Below are positions 24,739 through 29,891 of a DNA stretch of 29,891 nucleotides, piece after piece (position 1 is the stretch's first letter; each line of letters begins with the position of its first letter). Below the pieces are notes generated by a model. It was not told the origin of the DNA and did no database searches. It was given only the letters and a program-made list of their open reading frames with translations. A program made the translations under genes and the position numbers. The stretch lies in the IMG/VR virus record IMGVR_UViG_3300021964_000336, positions 1 through 29,891 of that record; one strand, 5' to 3'. Origin of the DNA: a virus.

Positions 24739-25283
24739 TACGCAACCCTTCTTGCTTGTGACGGGGTTAGTATGAAGGTTCTGGATCTGCTATAACCAAG
24801 TACGGGAATAACTAGGGTTACGCCTGTGTACGTTCCTGCACCAATCGAACCTGTCATACCTACAGATGTGACGTGGTGGGTGTTTGAAAAGGTGAGACTA
24901 CCAACAAAACCTGTAGCACTAACACTAATAAGACCTTCATCTGGGTTTTCAAATACTGTGTTAACAGTACCTGTTGCAGATACACCAGTTAGTCTAGTTC
25001 CCGGATTAGCACGTAAGCTTCCTACGCTTCCGGTTCCCTCTACGCCATCCACAGTCTTACTTGCGGCAGGGCCTTTACCTAAAACGTTACCGATTTCGGC
25101 TGTGGCTGATACACCAACAAGACGCTCAGATAAGTCGATTTCAAAACCGTTTATAGCTACAGTTTGAACTTGGCCTGTGCCTTCGACTCCACCGACTACT
25201 TGCGTAGGGGACGTGATACCATAAGATGCAGCACCGTATTGTCCGGTGCCATATAAAGCATCTGCAGTATCAAACGTAGCCAT
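24738..25283 (-). CDS. Beta-repeat structural protein (six G-V-x-x-T-G-x-V-G-x-V repeats)
   Basis: A 181-residue virion protein made mostly of six related 13-residue units, at residues 29-42, 55-67, 78-90, 98-110, 118-130 and 138-150: for example LTGVSATGTVNTV, LISVSATGFVGSL, TVDGVEGTGSVGSL. Spacers of 7-12 residues carry the Pro/Asp turns. The pattern implies a solenoid or stacked beta-hairpins of a virion surface protein. The C-terminus has a hydrophobic strand (VTLVIPVLGYSRSRTFIL). Function unknown; possibly a head spike or fibre base. Very similar repeats are common in marine phages, again from memory. Confidence 0.8.
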   Translation of the reverse strand: MATFDTADALYGTGQYGAASYGITSPTQVVGGVEGTGQVQTVAINGFEIDLSERLVGVSATAEIGNVLGKGPAASKTVDGVEGTGSVGSLRANPGTRLTGVSATGTVNTVFENPDEGLISVSATGFVGSLTFSNTHHVTSVGMTGSIGAGTYTGVTLVIPVLGYSRSRTFILTPSQARRVA

Positions 25284-25284
25284 G

Positions 25285-25722
25285 TTAGGCTATCCGAATA
25301 ACAGCGTTACTTGCGTCGGCTGCAGGGAATTCAATAGTCAAGTCACCTGCTGAAGCACTAACTGTGCCACCAAAATCAATCACAGCAATTGCTGCGTTAC
25401 TTGCGGCAGTGTTGTAGATTATACAACCGTCAGCAGACAACGTAACGTTGCTGAACACTTCATCTGTAAAGTCAACGATTGCAGTTGTACCATCTGTTGA
25501 GATAGTTGCACCGTCCAGAACCTGACCTCCAGCAGAATAGTTTGTTCCGCTTGCTTCGTCAGAGTTGCCTGTTACATCTGAATAGTTGGTTGTTGCCGCA
25601 CCGTAAGTTCCGCTAGGGGAATCTTTAATAAGTGCAATTTTAAGTGAATCGGTATCAAGGTCGTGCGTACCGCCCAAAAGTTCAGACTTGAACGACGTGC
25701 ACATCGCGGTTGTGATTGCCAT
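25285..25722 (-). CDS. Small virion structural protein (145 aa)
   Basis: A 145-residue, Ser/Thr/Ala-rich beta protein with opening MAITTAMCTSFKSELLGGTHD followed by LKIALIKD, and a C-terminal Ile/Val-rich beta sheet (GDLTIEFPAADASNAVIRIA). The opening matches a family of small structural proteins seen in many marine phages (pelagiphage and cyanophage genomes, as I recall), often annotated only as structural. AAAGGAG lies before ATG 25722, the strongest ribosome site in the neighbourhood, which suggests high expression. Head decoration or tail-surface roles are possible. Confidence 0.78.
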   Translation of the reverse strand: MAITTAMCTSFKSELLGGTHDLDTDSLKIALIKDSPSGTYGAATTNYSDVTGNSDEASGTNYSAGGQVLDGATISTDGTTAIVDFTDEVFSNVTLSADGCIIYNTAASNAAIAVIDFGGTVSASAGDLTIEFPAADASNAVIRIA

Positions 25723-25744
25723 TAGGTATCTCCTTTAGGGCAGT

Positions 25745-26083
25745 TTAAAGAGAAGTCTCAAAGAACTCCTCAAGGGATATTGAAATATTTACGGAACTGT
25801 TTGCGCTTGCAAGGCCGCGTAGTTTATCGCCGCCAATCAAATACAAAGGATAGTCGGTTATTTGAAGTAGCGAGTTTGCCGGAAGTTCGACAGCTTCAGC
25901 AAGGGTGTAGTAGGTTGTGCTTGCTGCGTCGTACCAGTCGAGACTGAATGTAACCGACGAACTAGATGAATTGTTGATGTAGATACTGTTTACGTCGGTT
26001 GTAAAACGTGTCGGTACGGTGTAGATGTCTTGATTGCTTGTGGTAAGTTCTAAAGCAAGGGTGCGTTTTTTACGTTCTGCCAT
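25745..26083 (-). CDS. Small virion structural protein (112 aa)
   Basis: A 112-residue protein with a beta-sandwich look: NSIYINNSSSSSVTFSLDWYDAASTTYYTL and the closing ISISLEEFFETSL. The N-terminus MAERKKRTLALELTTSNQDIYTVP resembles short phage structural proteins that bind the head or fibre. No catalytic residues and no membrane segment. It follows the 419-residue gene by 1 bp and precedes the 145-residue gene after 22 bp. Assigned as structural from composition and operon. Confidence 0.72.
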   Translation of the reverse strand: MAERKKRTLALELTTSNQDIYTVPTRFTTDVNSIYINNSSSSSVTFSLDWYDAASTTYYTLAEAVELPANSLLQITDYPLYLIGGDKLRGLASANSSVNISISLEEFFETSL

Positions 26084-26084
26084 G

Positions 26085-27344
26085 TCAGTTACCGTCTGTT
26101 AAGTCCCAAAAAGCAAGACACCCTATGATATCGTCTGTACCAGAAATTGTACGTGCGGCTAAAGTATATACGTCACTTGTACCTGCTATGGTTCTTCCTA
26201 GCTGTAAATCAAAGTTATACCCTGTTGGTACAATAGCGTCACCGGAAGATTGGTTGGTTCCCTTAGTATAGTTTTGTAAAACAATTGAACCGCCTGTTAA
26301 TGCTGTAGCAGTCACATCGTAGTCTACATTATTAAATGCACTGGTATTGTAAGATGCGCCAGTTAAAGTTGGATTTTTAATTAGGGCTATCTCGTAGTCT
26401 ACGTTATTTGGAATTGGAAACACCGTATAGTACGCTGGTAAAACTACGGCATCTAAGCTACTTGCATTTAATCGTATAGAAACCAGCGGTTCAAAAGATG
26501 TAGTTACTGTGGTAGCAGCAGTCATACGTGCCCAACTTAACGCTTTAACTTGCTGATAGCCACCTTCGCTAACAATACTAGAACAAATTTGCTTCATGCT
26601 TGTACCGCTAGACAGAGTATCTGTTGCAGTAATTTCGTAACGAATTGGCAAGATTGCCGTTTTCATGTACACAGACGTTACGTCGTTAGCGTGGTGAAAT
26701 TTGTGACAGACAATAAACTGACCGTCTATTACAAACCCGCATCTTACTGTCCCGACACCTAACCATTCAAAGTCCATAAACAAGATTTGTGCTTTGGGGC
26801 TTGTGGTTACGTTTAGGGTTTTACCACTTGGTCCTGTACCGTCTAACTTATCTACGTTCCAGTTGGCTTGTGCTACGTAGCCTGTATCATCAGCACTACC
26901 GCTAGTTGACGTACGAACAACAAACCGAATATCTGTATCGTTTTGTTCAAAGTAGACACCATCGTTGGCTCCGAAGAAACCGACCCGCTGGCGAAGGTTT
27001 GTTTGCCGCGCAGCAAATACAAACGTAGCAAGAAACAACAAGCTTTTACCCGGCTGATACGGAAATACCCGCTTTGTTTCTCTTATCACCTCATCGCCTG
27101 AAGTAGTCGTTACAGACATCTGTACGCTACTTTCGTTGGCTAAGTGAGATGCGCTTCCGCTGCCTGATGTACTCGTATCAAACTGCCCGTCTATACCAAA
27201 TCGATTTTGACTGTCAAATAAGGTAAACGGTGAAGCTGTCCGTAACCGACCAAATGCGTCTACGTTTGTTCCACCTAAAGCTACGAGGTTACCATCGCCT
27301 GTACTTGATAAGCGAACCAGATTTGGATATGACGTGATGGACAC
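26085..27344 (-). CDS. Virion structural protein (419 aa)
   Basis: A 419-residue beta-rich protein with no enzyme signature. The N-terminus, with AFGRLRTASPFTLFDSQNRFGID, and the RVGFFGANDGVYFEQN and VRCGFVIDGQFIVCHKFHH segments are typical of a structural protein found across marine podo- and myoviruses, usually annotated only as virion structural. Many aromatic and Gly-turn residues suggest a jelly-roll or carbohydrate-binding-like fold. The start is GTG 27344, sharing its base with the previous stop (TAGTG), with GGAATAG upstream. It is the first long gene after the promoter at 27667-27695 and so probably opens the virion operon. Major capsid is unlikely: the usual HK97-like features are absent. 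Confidence 0.75.
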   Translation of the reverse strand: MSITSYPNLVRLSSTGDGNLVALGGTNVDAFGRLRTASPFTLFDSQNRFGIDGQFDTSTSGSGSASHLANESSVQMSVTTTSGDEVIRETKRVFPYQPGKSLLFLATFVFAARQTNLRQRVGFFGANDGVYFEQNDTDIRFVVRTSTSGSADDTGYVAQANWNVDKLDGTGPSGKTLNVTTSPKAQILFMDFEWLGVGTVRCGFVIDGQFIVCHKFHHANDVTSVYMKTAILPIRYEITATDTLSSGTSMKQICSSIVSEGGYQQVKALSWARMTAATTVTTSFEPLVSIRLNASSLDAVVLPAYYTVFPIPNNVDYEIALIKNPTLTGASYNTSAFNNVDYDVTATALTGGSIVLQNYTKGTNQSSGDAIVPTGYNFDLQLGRTIAGTSDVYTLAARTISGTDDIIGCLAFWDLTDGN

Positions 27345-27475
27345 TACTTGCTATTCCAATCCAAAACTTTACGATGCAACTTCCAAAACCAATTACCTAC
27401 AGCGGTAAAGGGCTTACCACAATATAGCAAACCCCAGCCAACGTATTTAATCAAACAGCGACGGAAGCGTGTCAT
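27344..27475 (-). CDS. Small aromatic, basic protein (43 aa)
   Basis: A 43-residue protein (begins MTRFRRCLIKYVGWGLLYCG, ends HRKVLDWNSK) with several Trp/Tyr, two Cys and a short apolar stretch, suggesting a membrane-peripheral peptide. It starts inside the 3' end of the previous gene (29 bp overlap) and touches the next. Similar short W-rich proteins occur in marine phage late operons, as I recall. An in-frame start at 27628 exists but its extension overlaps the 66-residue gene fully, so the short form is preferred. Confidence 0.5.
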   Translation of the reverse strand: MTRFRRCLIKYVGWGLLYCGKPFTAVGNWFWKLHRKVLDWNSK

Positions 27476-27647
27476 AGTCGTCTTCCAACCAGTCAAGCGT
27501 ACACAAGCGGTAATGCGCTTCAGACCAGTCTTTAACAGCCTTATCCATAGCAAGTAAGTCATTTTTAGAGTTTTTAAAAACATATTCTGCTGTCTTCTTT
27601 TTTGATTCGTAAGTGTGGCGGAGTGCATCTACTGCAAGCTTGTCCAT
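27447..27647 (-). CDS. Hypothetical protein, first gene after the promoter
   Basis: A 66-residue helical, charged protein (KLAVDALRHTYESKKKTAEYVFKN) with an acidic C-terminus (LEDDYDTLPSLFD). It has a GGGG-containing ribosome site (AAGGGG) 6 nt before ATG 27647 and lies about 20 nt past the promoter's -10 box, so it is the first product of that transcript. The function is unknown; a small regulatory or assembly protein is possible. Good evidence for a gene, none for its role. Confidence 0.75.
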   Translation of the reverse strand: MDKLAVDALRHTYESKKKTAEYVFKNSKNDLLAMDKAVKDWSEAHYRLCTLDWLEDDYDTLPSLFD

Positions 27648-27666
27648 ATTAATCCCCTTCGAACTT

Positions 27667-27695
27667 ATTATAGACTAAAAATGTAAATTAGTCAA
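27667..27695 (-). promoter_or_regulatory. Near-consensus sigma70 promoter for the virion operon
   Basis: On the - strand TTGACT (27695-27690) and TATAAT (27672-27667) are separated by exactly 17 bp. The -10 is a perfect consensus and the -35 matches five of six. The site occupies the only real intergenic gap of this arm (49 bp), starting 1-2 bp after the stop of the tail-anchored gene and ending about 20 bp before the next ATG. It should direct host RNA polymerase leftward into the virion genes. Confidence 0.85.
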
Positions 27696-27696
27696 G

Positions 27697-28176
27697 TTAT
27701 TTCGGAAGGAAGACAAGGAGAGCAAAAAACAAACCCATTGCTATGGCAACAACTAAACTAACCAGCACGGAGTTCTTGAGTCCTTCCATCATCTCATCGT
27801 GAGCACGTTGGGCCTCAATCTTAGCTTGTCGTTCAGCTTCTTTTGCTTCTTGTATGCGTCGTGCTCGTTCGTCAACTATGGATTGCCACGTTCCGGGGCC
27901 GAACCTCATATCAACTAGGGTACGCATTTCGTTAACTTGTTCTTGGGCGAGTCGTGCGTCGATAACTTCTTGTGCAACCGACTTGATGCCGAACTGGTCG
28001 CCAATGCTAGTGCCAGACTTTTTAGCACGTTGTTGTTGAACCTGCTTTTCGCCAGTTAGCAGGTTGTCGATGTGCCCTGCAACCTCACTTACGTCTTTGG
28101 CGGTGTTGATTGCAGACTTAATACCATCGACTGCACTCTTTACCAGTGCGATACCTGCAAGAGTTTCTGCAATCAT
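27697..28176 (-). CDS. Tail-anchored membrane protein with coiled coil
   Basis: A 159-residue protein: a helical N-terminus with small residues (LAGIALVKSAVDGIKSAINTAKDVSEVAGHI), a charged Glu/Arg/Ala coiled coil (about 100-130, ARRIQEAKEAERQAKIEAQR) and a single C-terminal membrane helix (about 136-157, LVSLVVAIAMGLFFALLVFL). The topology, a cytosolic rod with a C-terminal anchor, would suit a phage takeover or lysis-timing protein, yet no known family is recognised. It lies between the lysis cassette and the virion promoter, and its stop codon abuts the -35 box, so it probably ends the upstream transcript. Confidence 0.75.
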   Translation of the reverse strand: MIAETLAGIALVKSAVDGIKSAINTAKDVSEVAGHIDNLLTGEKQVQQQRAKKSGTSIGDQFGIKSVAQEVIDARLAQEQVNEMRTLVDMRFGPGTWQSIVDERARRIQEAKEAERQAKIEAQRAHDEMMEGLKNSVLVSLVVAIAMGLFFALLVFLPK

Positions 28177-28209
28177 TCGTTTTTCTCGTTCGTTGTTGGT
28201 TAGGTTGCA

Positions 28210-28395
28210 TTAGGTAAAAGCTACCCTTTTTCCTTTTTTCATTAATTCGATAGCTTTGTCAGTTGGTTTATCTGGTATGTAGATTCCTCCCGGTTCTTGT
28301 GGGCGAGGTGGTCTACGCATGTCATGTTCGATAGACTTTCCTACATCTGATCTGTTTTTTTCAGCACTTTCTTCTGCGGGTCTTCCTCTGGACAT
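28210..28395 (-). CDS. Small hydrophilic protein (61 aa)
   Basis: A 61-residue, Pro/Arg/Glu-rich protein (MSRGRPAEESAEKNRSDVG... ending LMKKGKRVAFT). AAGG lies 5-6 nt before ATG 28395, which follows the previous stop by 1 bp. Extra upstream codons exist in frame but overlap the preceding gene. The PPRPQEPGGIYIPDKP segment looks unstructured. No family recognised. Confidence 0.6.
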   Translation of the reverse strand: MSRGRPAEESAEKNRSDVGKSIEHDMRRPPRPQEPGGIYIPDKPTDKAIELMKKGKRVAFT

Positions 28396-28396
28396 G

Positions 28397-28675
28397 CTAC
28401 CTTGTCTCCGTGCTACGCATGGCACCGCGAGGTTGAACTTTGCCACCATACATTTTTTGAGATCGACGATAGTCTGCATAGTCGGATGCACTACCGAAAT
28501 AGCTAGGCAGTTCCATGCCCTGCTCTTTGTATATATCTTTAATATTGTCTATGTTATTTTCATAGTATTTTTTGTGCATACGATAAGGTGCACTAGAAGG
28601 AAAAGGCTTGGCTACACCACTAACTTCTTTCGGTTCCTCTTTAGCCATTCCTATTTTTTGTGCTATAGTTTTCAT
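28397..28675 (-). CDS. Hypothetical protein with a C-terminal MYGGK motif (92 aa)
   Basis: A 92-residue protein; ATG 28675 shares its first base with the lysozyme stop (TAATG) and has GGGAGAA upstream. The helical, charged N-terminus (MKTIAQKIGMAKEEPKEVSG) is followed by a Tyr-rich middle (YRMHKKYYENNIDNIKDIYK) and a C-terminal MYGGK at residues 75-79. That motif recurs in the Met-x-Gly-Gly protein near 7 kb. No known domain. A GTG 22 codons upstream is possible but lies inside the lysozyme gene. Confidence 0.68.
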   Translation of the reverse strand: MKTIAQKIGMAKEEPKEVSGVAKPFPSSAPYRMHKKYYENNIDNIKDIYKEQGMELPSYFGSASDYADYRRSQKMYGGKVQPRGAMRSTETR

Positions 28676-29160
28676 TAAAATTCTCCCGCTTTCATCGCGT
28701 CTGAAAGTATACGTGCCCTTCGGCCTACCTGTCGTGCCCACTTCGAATCCATCATCTCAAACCCCGCAGCTTCAAAGTTTTCTTCGTGGATTGCAGACCA
28801 CATCTTCTTAAATTTGCACAGACGGGGTACACCCATGTTAAATGCCATGTCCATCAGAATAAGCTGGCGAACCGCATCCAAGTTCTCTACGCATTCGTGA
28901 ACCCGACACAGTTCGCTTTCTACAATCTTGATGTCGTTCATTGCAAGAAACCGCGCATCGGCTTCGGTAATGCCGTGCTGGTACACAGTCTCAACGTTTG
29001 GAATATCTAGGTAAGCAAGCTCTTCTTTGCTAATCCCTCTGTCTTTCAAGTTACGACCGATACCGATTGTGTCGATACCAAGCGTATCCTGATAGACGGT
29101 AAGAACCATACCCTCGTGTTCGATAAGCTTATCTAAGAAATGCGAAGTGTTGTATTTCAT
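28675..29160 (-). CDS. T4-type lysozyme endolysin (GH24)
   Basis: Cuts the glycan strands of host peptidoglycan to release progeny. The 161 residues carry the GH24 triad: Glu16, Asp25 and Thr31, in HEGMVLTVYQD then TLGIDTIGIG, spaced as in T4 lysozyme (Glu11, Asp20, Thr26). The position of T4 His31 is Arg36 here. The helical C-terminal half (LILMDMAFNMGVPRLCKFKKMW) fits the family; T4 lysozyme has 164 residues. No signal peptide, so it relies on a holin. The start is coupled to the previous gene by an ATGA overlap (29157-29160). It sits right after two to three small membrane or exported proteins, a standard lysis cassette. Confidence 0.94.
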   Translation of the reverse strand: MKYNTSHFLDKLIEHEGMVLTVYQDTLGIDTIGIGRNLKDRGISKEELAYLDIPNVETVYQHGITEADARFLAMNDIKIVESELCRVHECVENLDAVRQLILMDMAFNMGVPRLCKFKKMWSAIHEENFEAAGFEMMDSKWARQVGRRARILSDAMKAGEF

Positions 29161-29387
29161 CGGTTTTCCCCGAACTCTTCCATGAGGTTATCTATATGAA
29201 TTCTAGGCTGTGTTCTATCCATATACTTTTCGTACATACCCCGTACAACGTAATCTACAAGGGCATCATAGTCCCAACTAAGTACGTAGTTTTTTACAGC
29301 AACCTGTATGTCTTTTTCTTTATAGGTTTGTACTTTAGTTCTTGTAGTAGGAAATCCCTCAGTGTTTTCCATCTTGAACATAGACAT
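29157..29387 (-). CDS. Hypothetical protein in lysis cassette (76 aa)
   Basis: A 76-residue soluble-looking protein (MSMFKMENTEGFPTTR..., WDYDALVDYVVRGMYEKYMDR, ending MEEFGENR). The ATG shares a base with the preceding stop (TAATG) and the end overlaps the lysozyme start by ATGA, so it is translationally coupled on both sides. No membrane segment and no lysis-protein signature is visible. An upstream in-frame start (29417) would add ten residues inside the previous gene. Function unknown. Confidence 0.65.
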   Translation of the reverse strand: MSMFKMENTEGFPTTRTKVQTYKEKDIQVAVKNYVLSWDYDALVDYVVRGMYEKYMDRTQPRIHIDNLMEEFGENR

Positions 29388-29581
29388 TATATTTCCAACG
29401 CTCCTACGATACCACACTTATATTCGACAGATGCCCACGAACCATCTTTCGGTATCTCTTCATACACCTGTCTATTTCGTTCGCATTTATTTTCGTTATC
29501 AAACCACTGAACTGTCTGATTAAAGCATTTTCCTTCTGCTGTACAAACAGTCAACACCAGTGCCCAAATTACAGTATTCAT
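29387..29581 (-). CDS. Small exported Cys-containing protein (64 aa)
   Basis: A 64-residue protein with an apolar N-terminus (MNTVIWALVLTVC) that could be a signal sequence or signal anchor, followed by a small polar domain with Cys19, Cys33 and Cys56 besides Cys13. The LTVC string resembles a lipobox but has Val before Cys instead of Gly/Ala, so lipidation is uncertain. It is coupled by ATGA to the holin-like gene. Location and topology suggest an Rz1/spanin-like or periplasmic role, or superinfection exclusion; nothing decides between them. Confidence 0.65.
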   Translation of the reverse strand: MNTVIWALVLTVCTAEGKCFNQTVQWFDNENKCERNRQVYEEIPKDGSWASVEYKCGIVGALEI

Positions 29582-29784
29582 TTTTGTTCGTGCCCCATCC
29601 ATACAGCAAAAGCACCCGTCATGGCACCTACTACAGTTGATACAAAGGCTGTTTGCTGTGTAGTGGCTGCTGGTCCTAAGTCCATGAACCACTGTACAAC
29701 TTGATAAGCCATAATAGTCATAGCCAGCATCATTGCTCTAGGTAACAATTTCCAAGCTAGGATCTTTTCCATCGTGTAGGTCAT
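29578..29784 (-). CDS. Holin-like two-helix membrane protein
   Basis: A 68-residue protein with two membrane segments (about residues 12-34, LLPRAMMLAMTIMAYQVVQWFMDL, and 45-63, TAFVSTVVGAMTGAFAVWM) and charged ends, a class II holin layout. It lies three genes upstream of the lysozyme. GGAAAG lies 7-10 nt before ATG 29784, which directly follows the previous stop (TAG ATG). A second in-frame ATG four codons downstream offers a dual-start possibility as in some holins. Assigned from topology and context, not from family homology. Confidence 0.72.
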   Translation of the reverse strand: MTYTMEKILAWKLLPRAMMLAMTIMAYQVVQWFMDLGPAATTQQTAFVSTVVGAMTGAFAVWMGHEQK

Positions 29785-29891
29785 CTATTTCTTTCCGAAG
29801 AATTTCGTTGCCGCTCGTGTTCCAAAGCTTGCAGCAACAATCGTGCCCAAGCTGTACTGGTACCATTGAGGCATTTGCTCCAATTGTTGAA
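29785..29891 (-). CDS. 3' end of a small protein, possibly membrane-associated (partial)
   Basis: The last 34-35 codons of a leftward gene that continues outside the window. The visible part reads QQLEQMPQWYQYSLGTIVAASFGTRAATKFFGKK before a TAG: aromatic, then a short apolar stretch, then a basic end. It is immediately followed by the holin-like gene, so it may belong to the same lysis cassette. Too little is present to name it. Confidence 0.55.
   Translation of the reverse strand, partial: QQLEQMPQWYQYSLGTIVAASFGTRAATKFFGKK

Noticed and set aside
26085-27344. Possible major capsid protein
   Set aside because: Sequence lacks HK97-fold capsid features and sits among small structural genes downstream of a promoter; virion structural is the safe call.
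27344-27628. 94-residue long form of the small protein at 27344-27475
   Set aside because: The extra N-terminus overlaps the promoter-proximal 66-aa gene almost completely, is Arg/Thr/Leu-rich and looks like a shadow; the 43-residue form is kept.
28200-28245. Short hairpin GGTA...TACC followed by T runs (+ strand)
   Set aside because: The stem is only 4 bp and the T-rich stretch is explained by the Lys-rich C-terminus (MKKGKRVAFT) of the - strand gene.

Overview
The window looks like part of the genome of a lytic, short-tailed (podovirus-type) marine dsDNA phage. A family A DNA polymerase, a T7-type endonuclease I and a DUF3310 protein form a T7-like replication and nucleotide arm. Neck proteins resembling P22 gp4 and gp10, very large putative ejection proteins and marine-type fibres form the virion arm. 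No integrase, repressor, tape measure, portal, capsid or terminase gene is visible. The gene content recalls podoviruses of marine alphaproteobacteria (HMO-2011-type and relatives), but this assignment is from memory of families and was not tested by a search. Genes are packed tightly, with many ATGA/TAATG stop-start overlaps; no tRNA, CRISPR array or insertion sequence was seen.

Layout. Positions 1-6684 (+ strand) hold the replication, recombination and nucleotide arm: the 3' part of a family A DNA polymerase, a putative ssDNA-binding protein, a Cas4/RecB-like Fe-S exonuclease, an unknown gene, endonuclease I, an acidic unknown, DUF3310, a monomeric class II (B12-dependent) ribonucleotide reductase, a 55-residue Cys4 zinc-ribbon protein, a small PD-(D/E)XK-like protein and an unknown. 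Around 6680 this arm meets the leftward late arm, whose last gene overlaps it tail to tail by 8 bp; a terminator-like hairpin lies inside that gene.

Positions 6677-29891 (- strand, read right to left) hold the lysis and virion arm. First come holin-like membrane proteins, a small exported Cys protein, a T4-type lysozyme and a tail-anchored protein. A near-consensus sigma70 promoter at 27667-27695 then opens a virion operon: small structural proteins, head-tail adaptor, neck/stopper, two fibres, a fibre-associated protein, and a block of internal/ejection candidates (444, 167, 187, 1010 and 1591 aa). The arm ends with a short Met-Gly-Gly-rich protein carrying an EF-hand-like loop and a small basic protein.

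Logic: the rightward arm makes DNA (polymerase, nucleases, dNTP supply from host ribonucleotides) and the leftward arm builds the particle and lyses the cell. The least explained items are the Met-x-Gly-Gly motif proteins, the two small genes at the convergence region and RTPR, and the block of unannotatable giant virion proteins.
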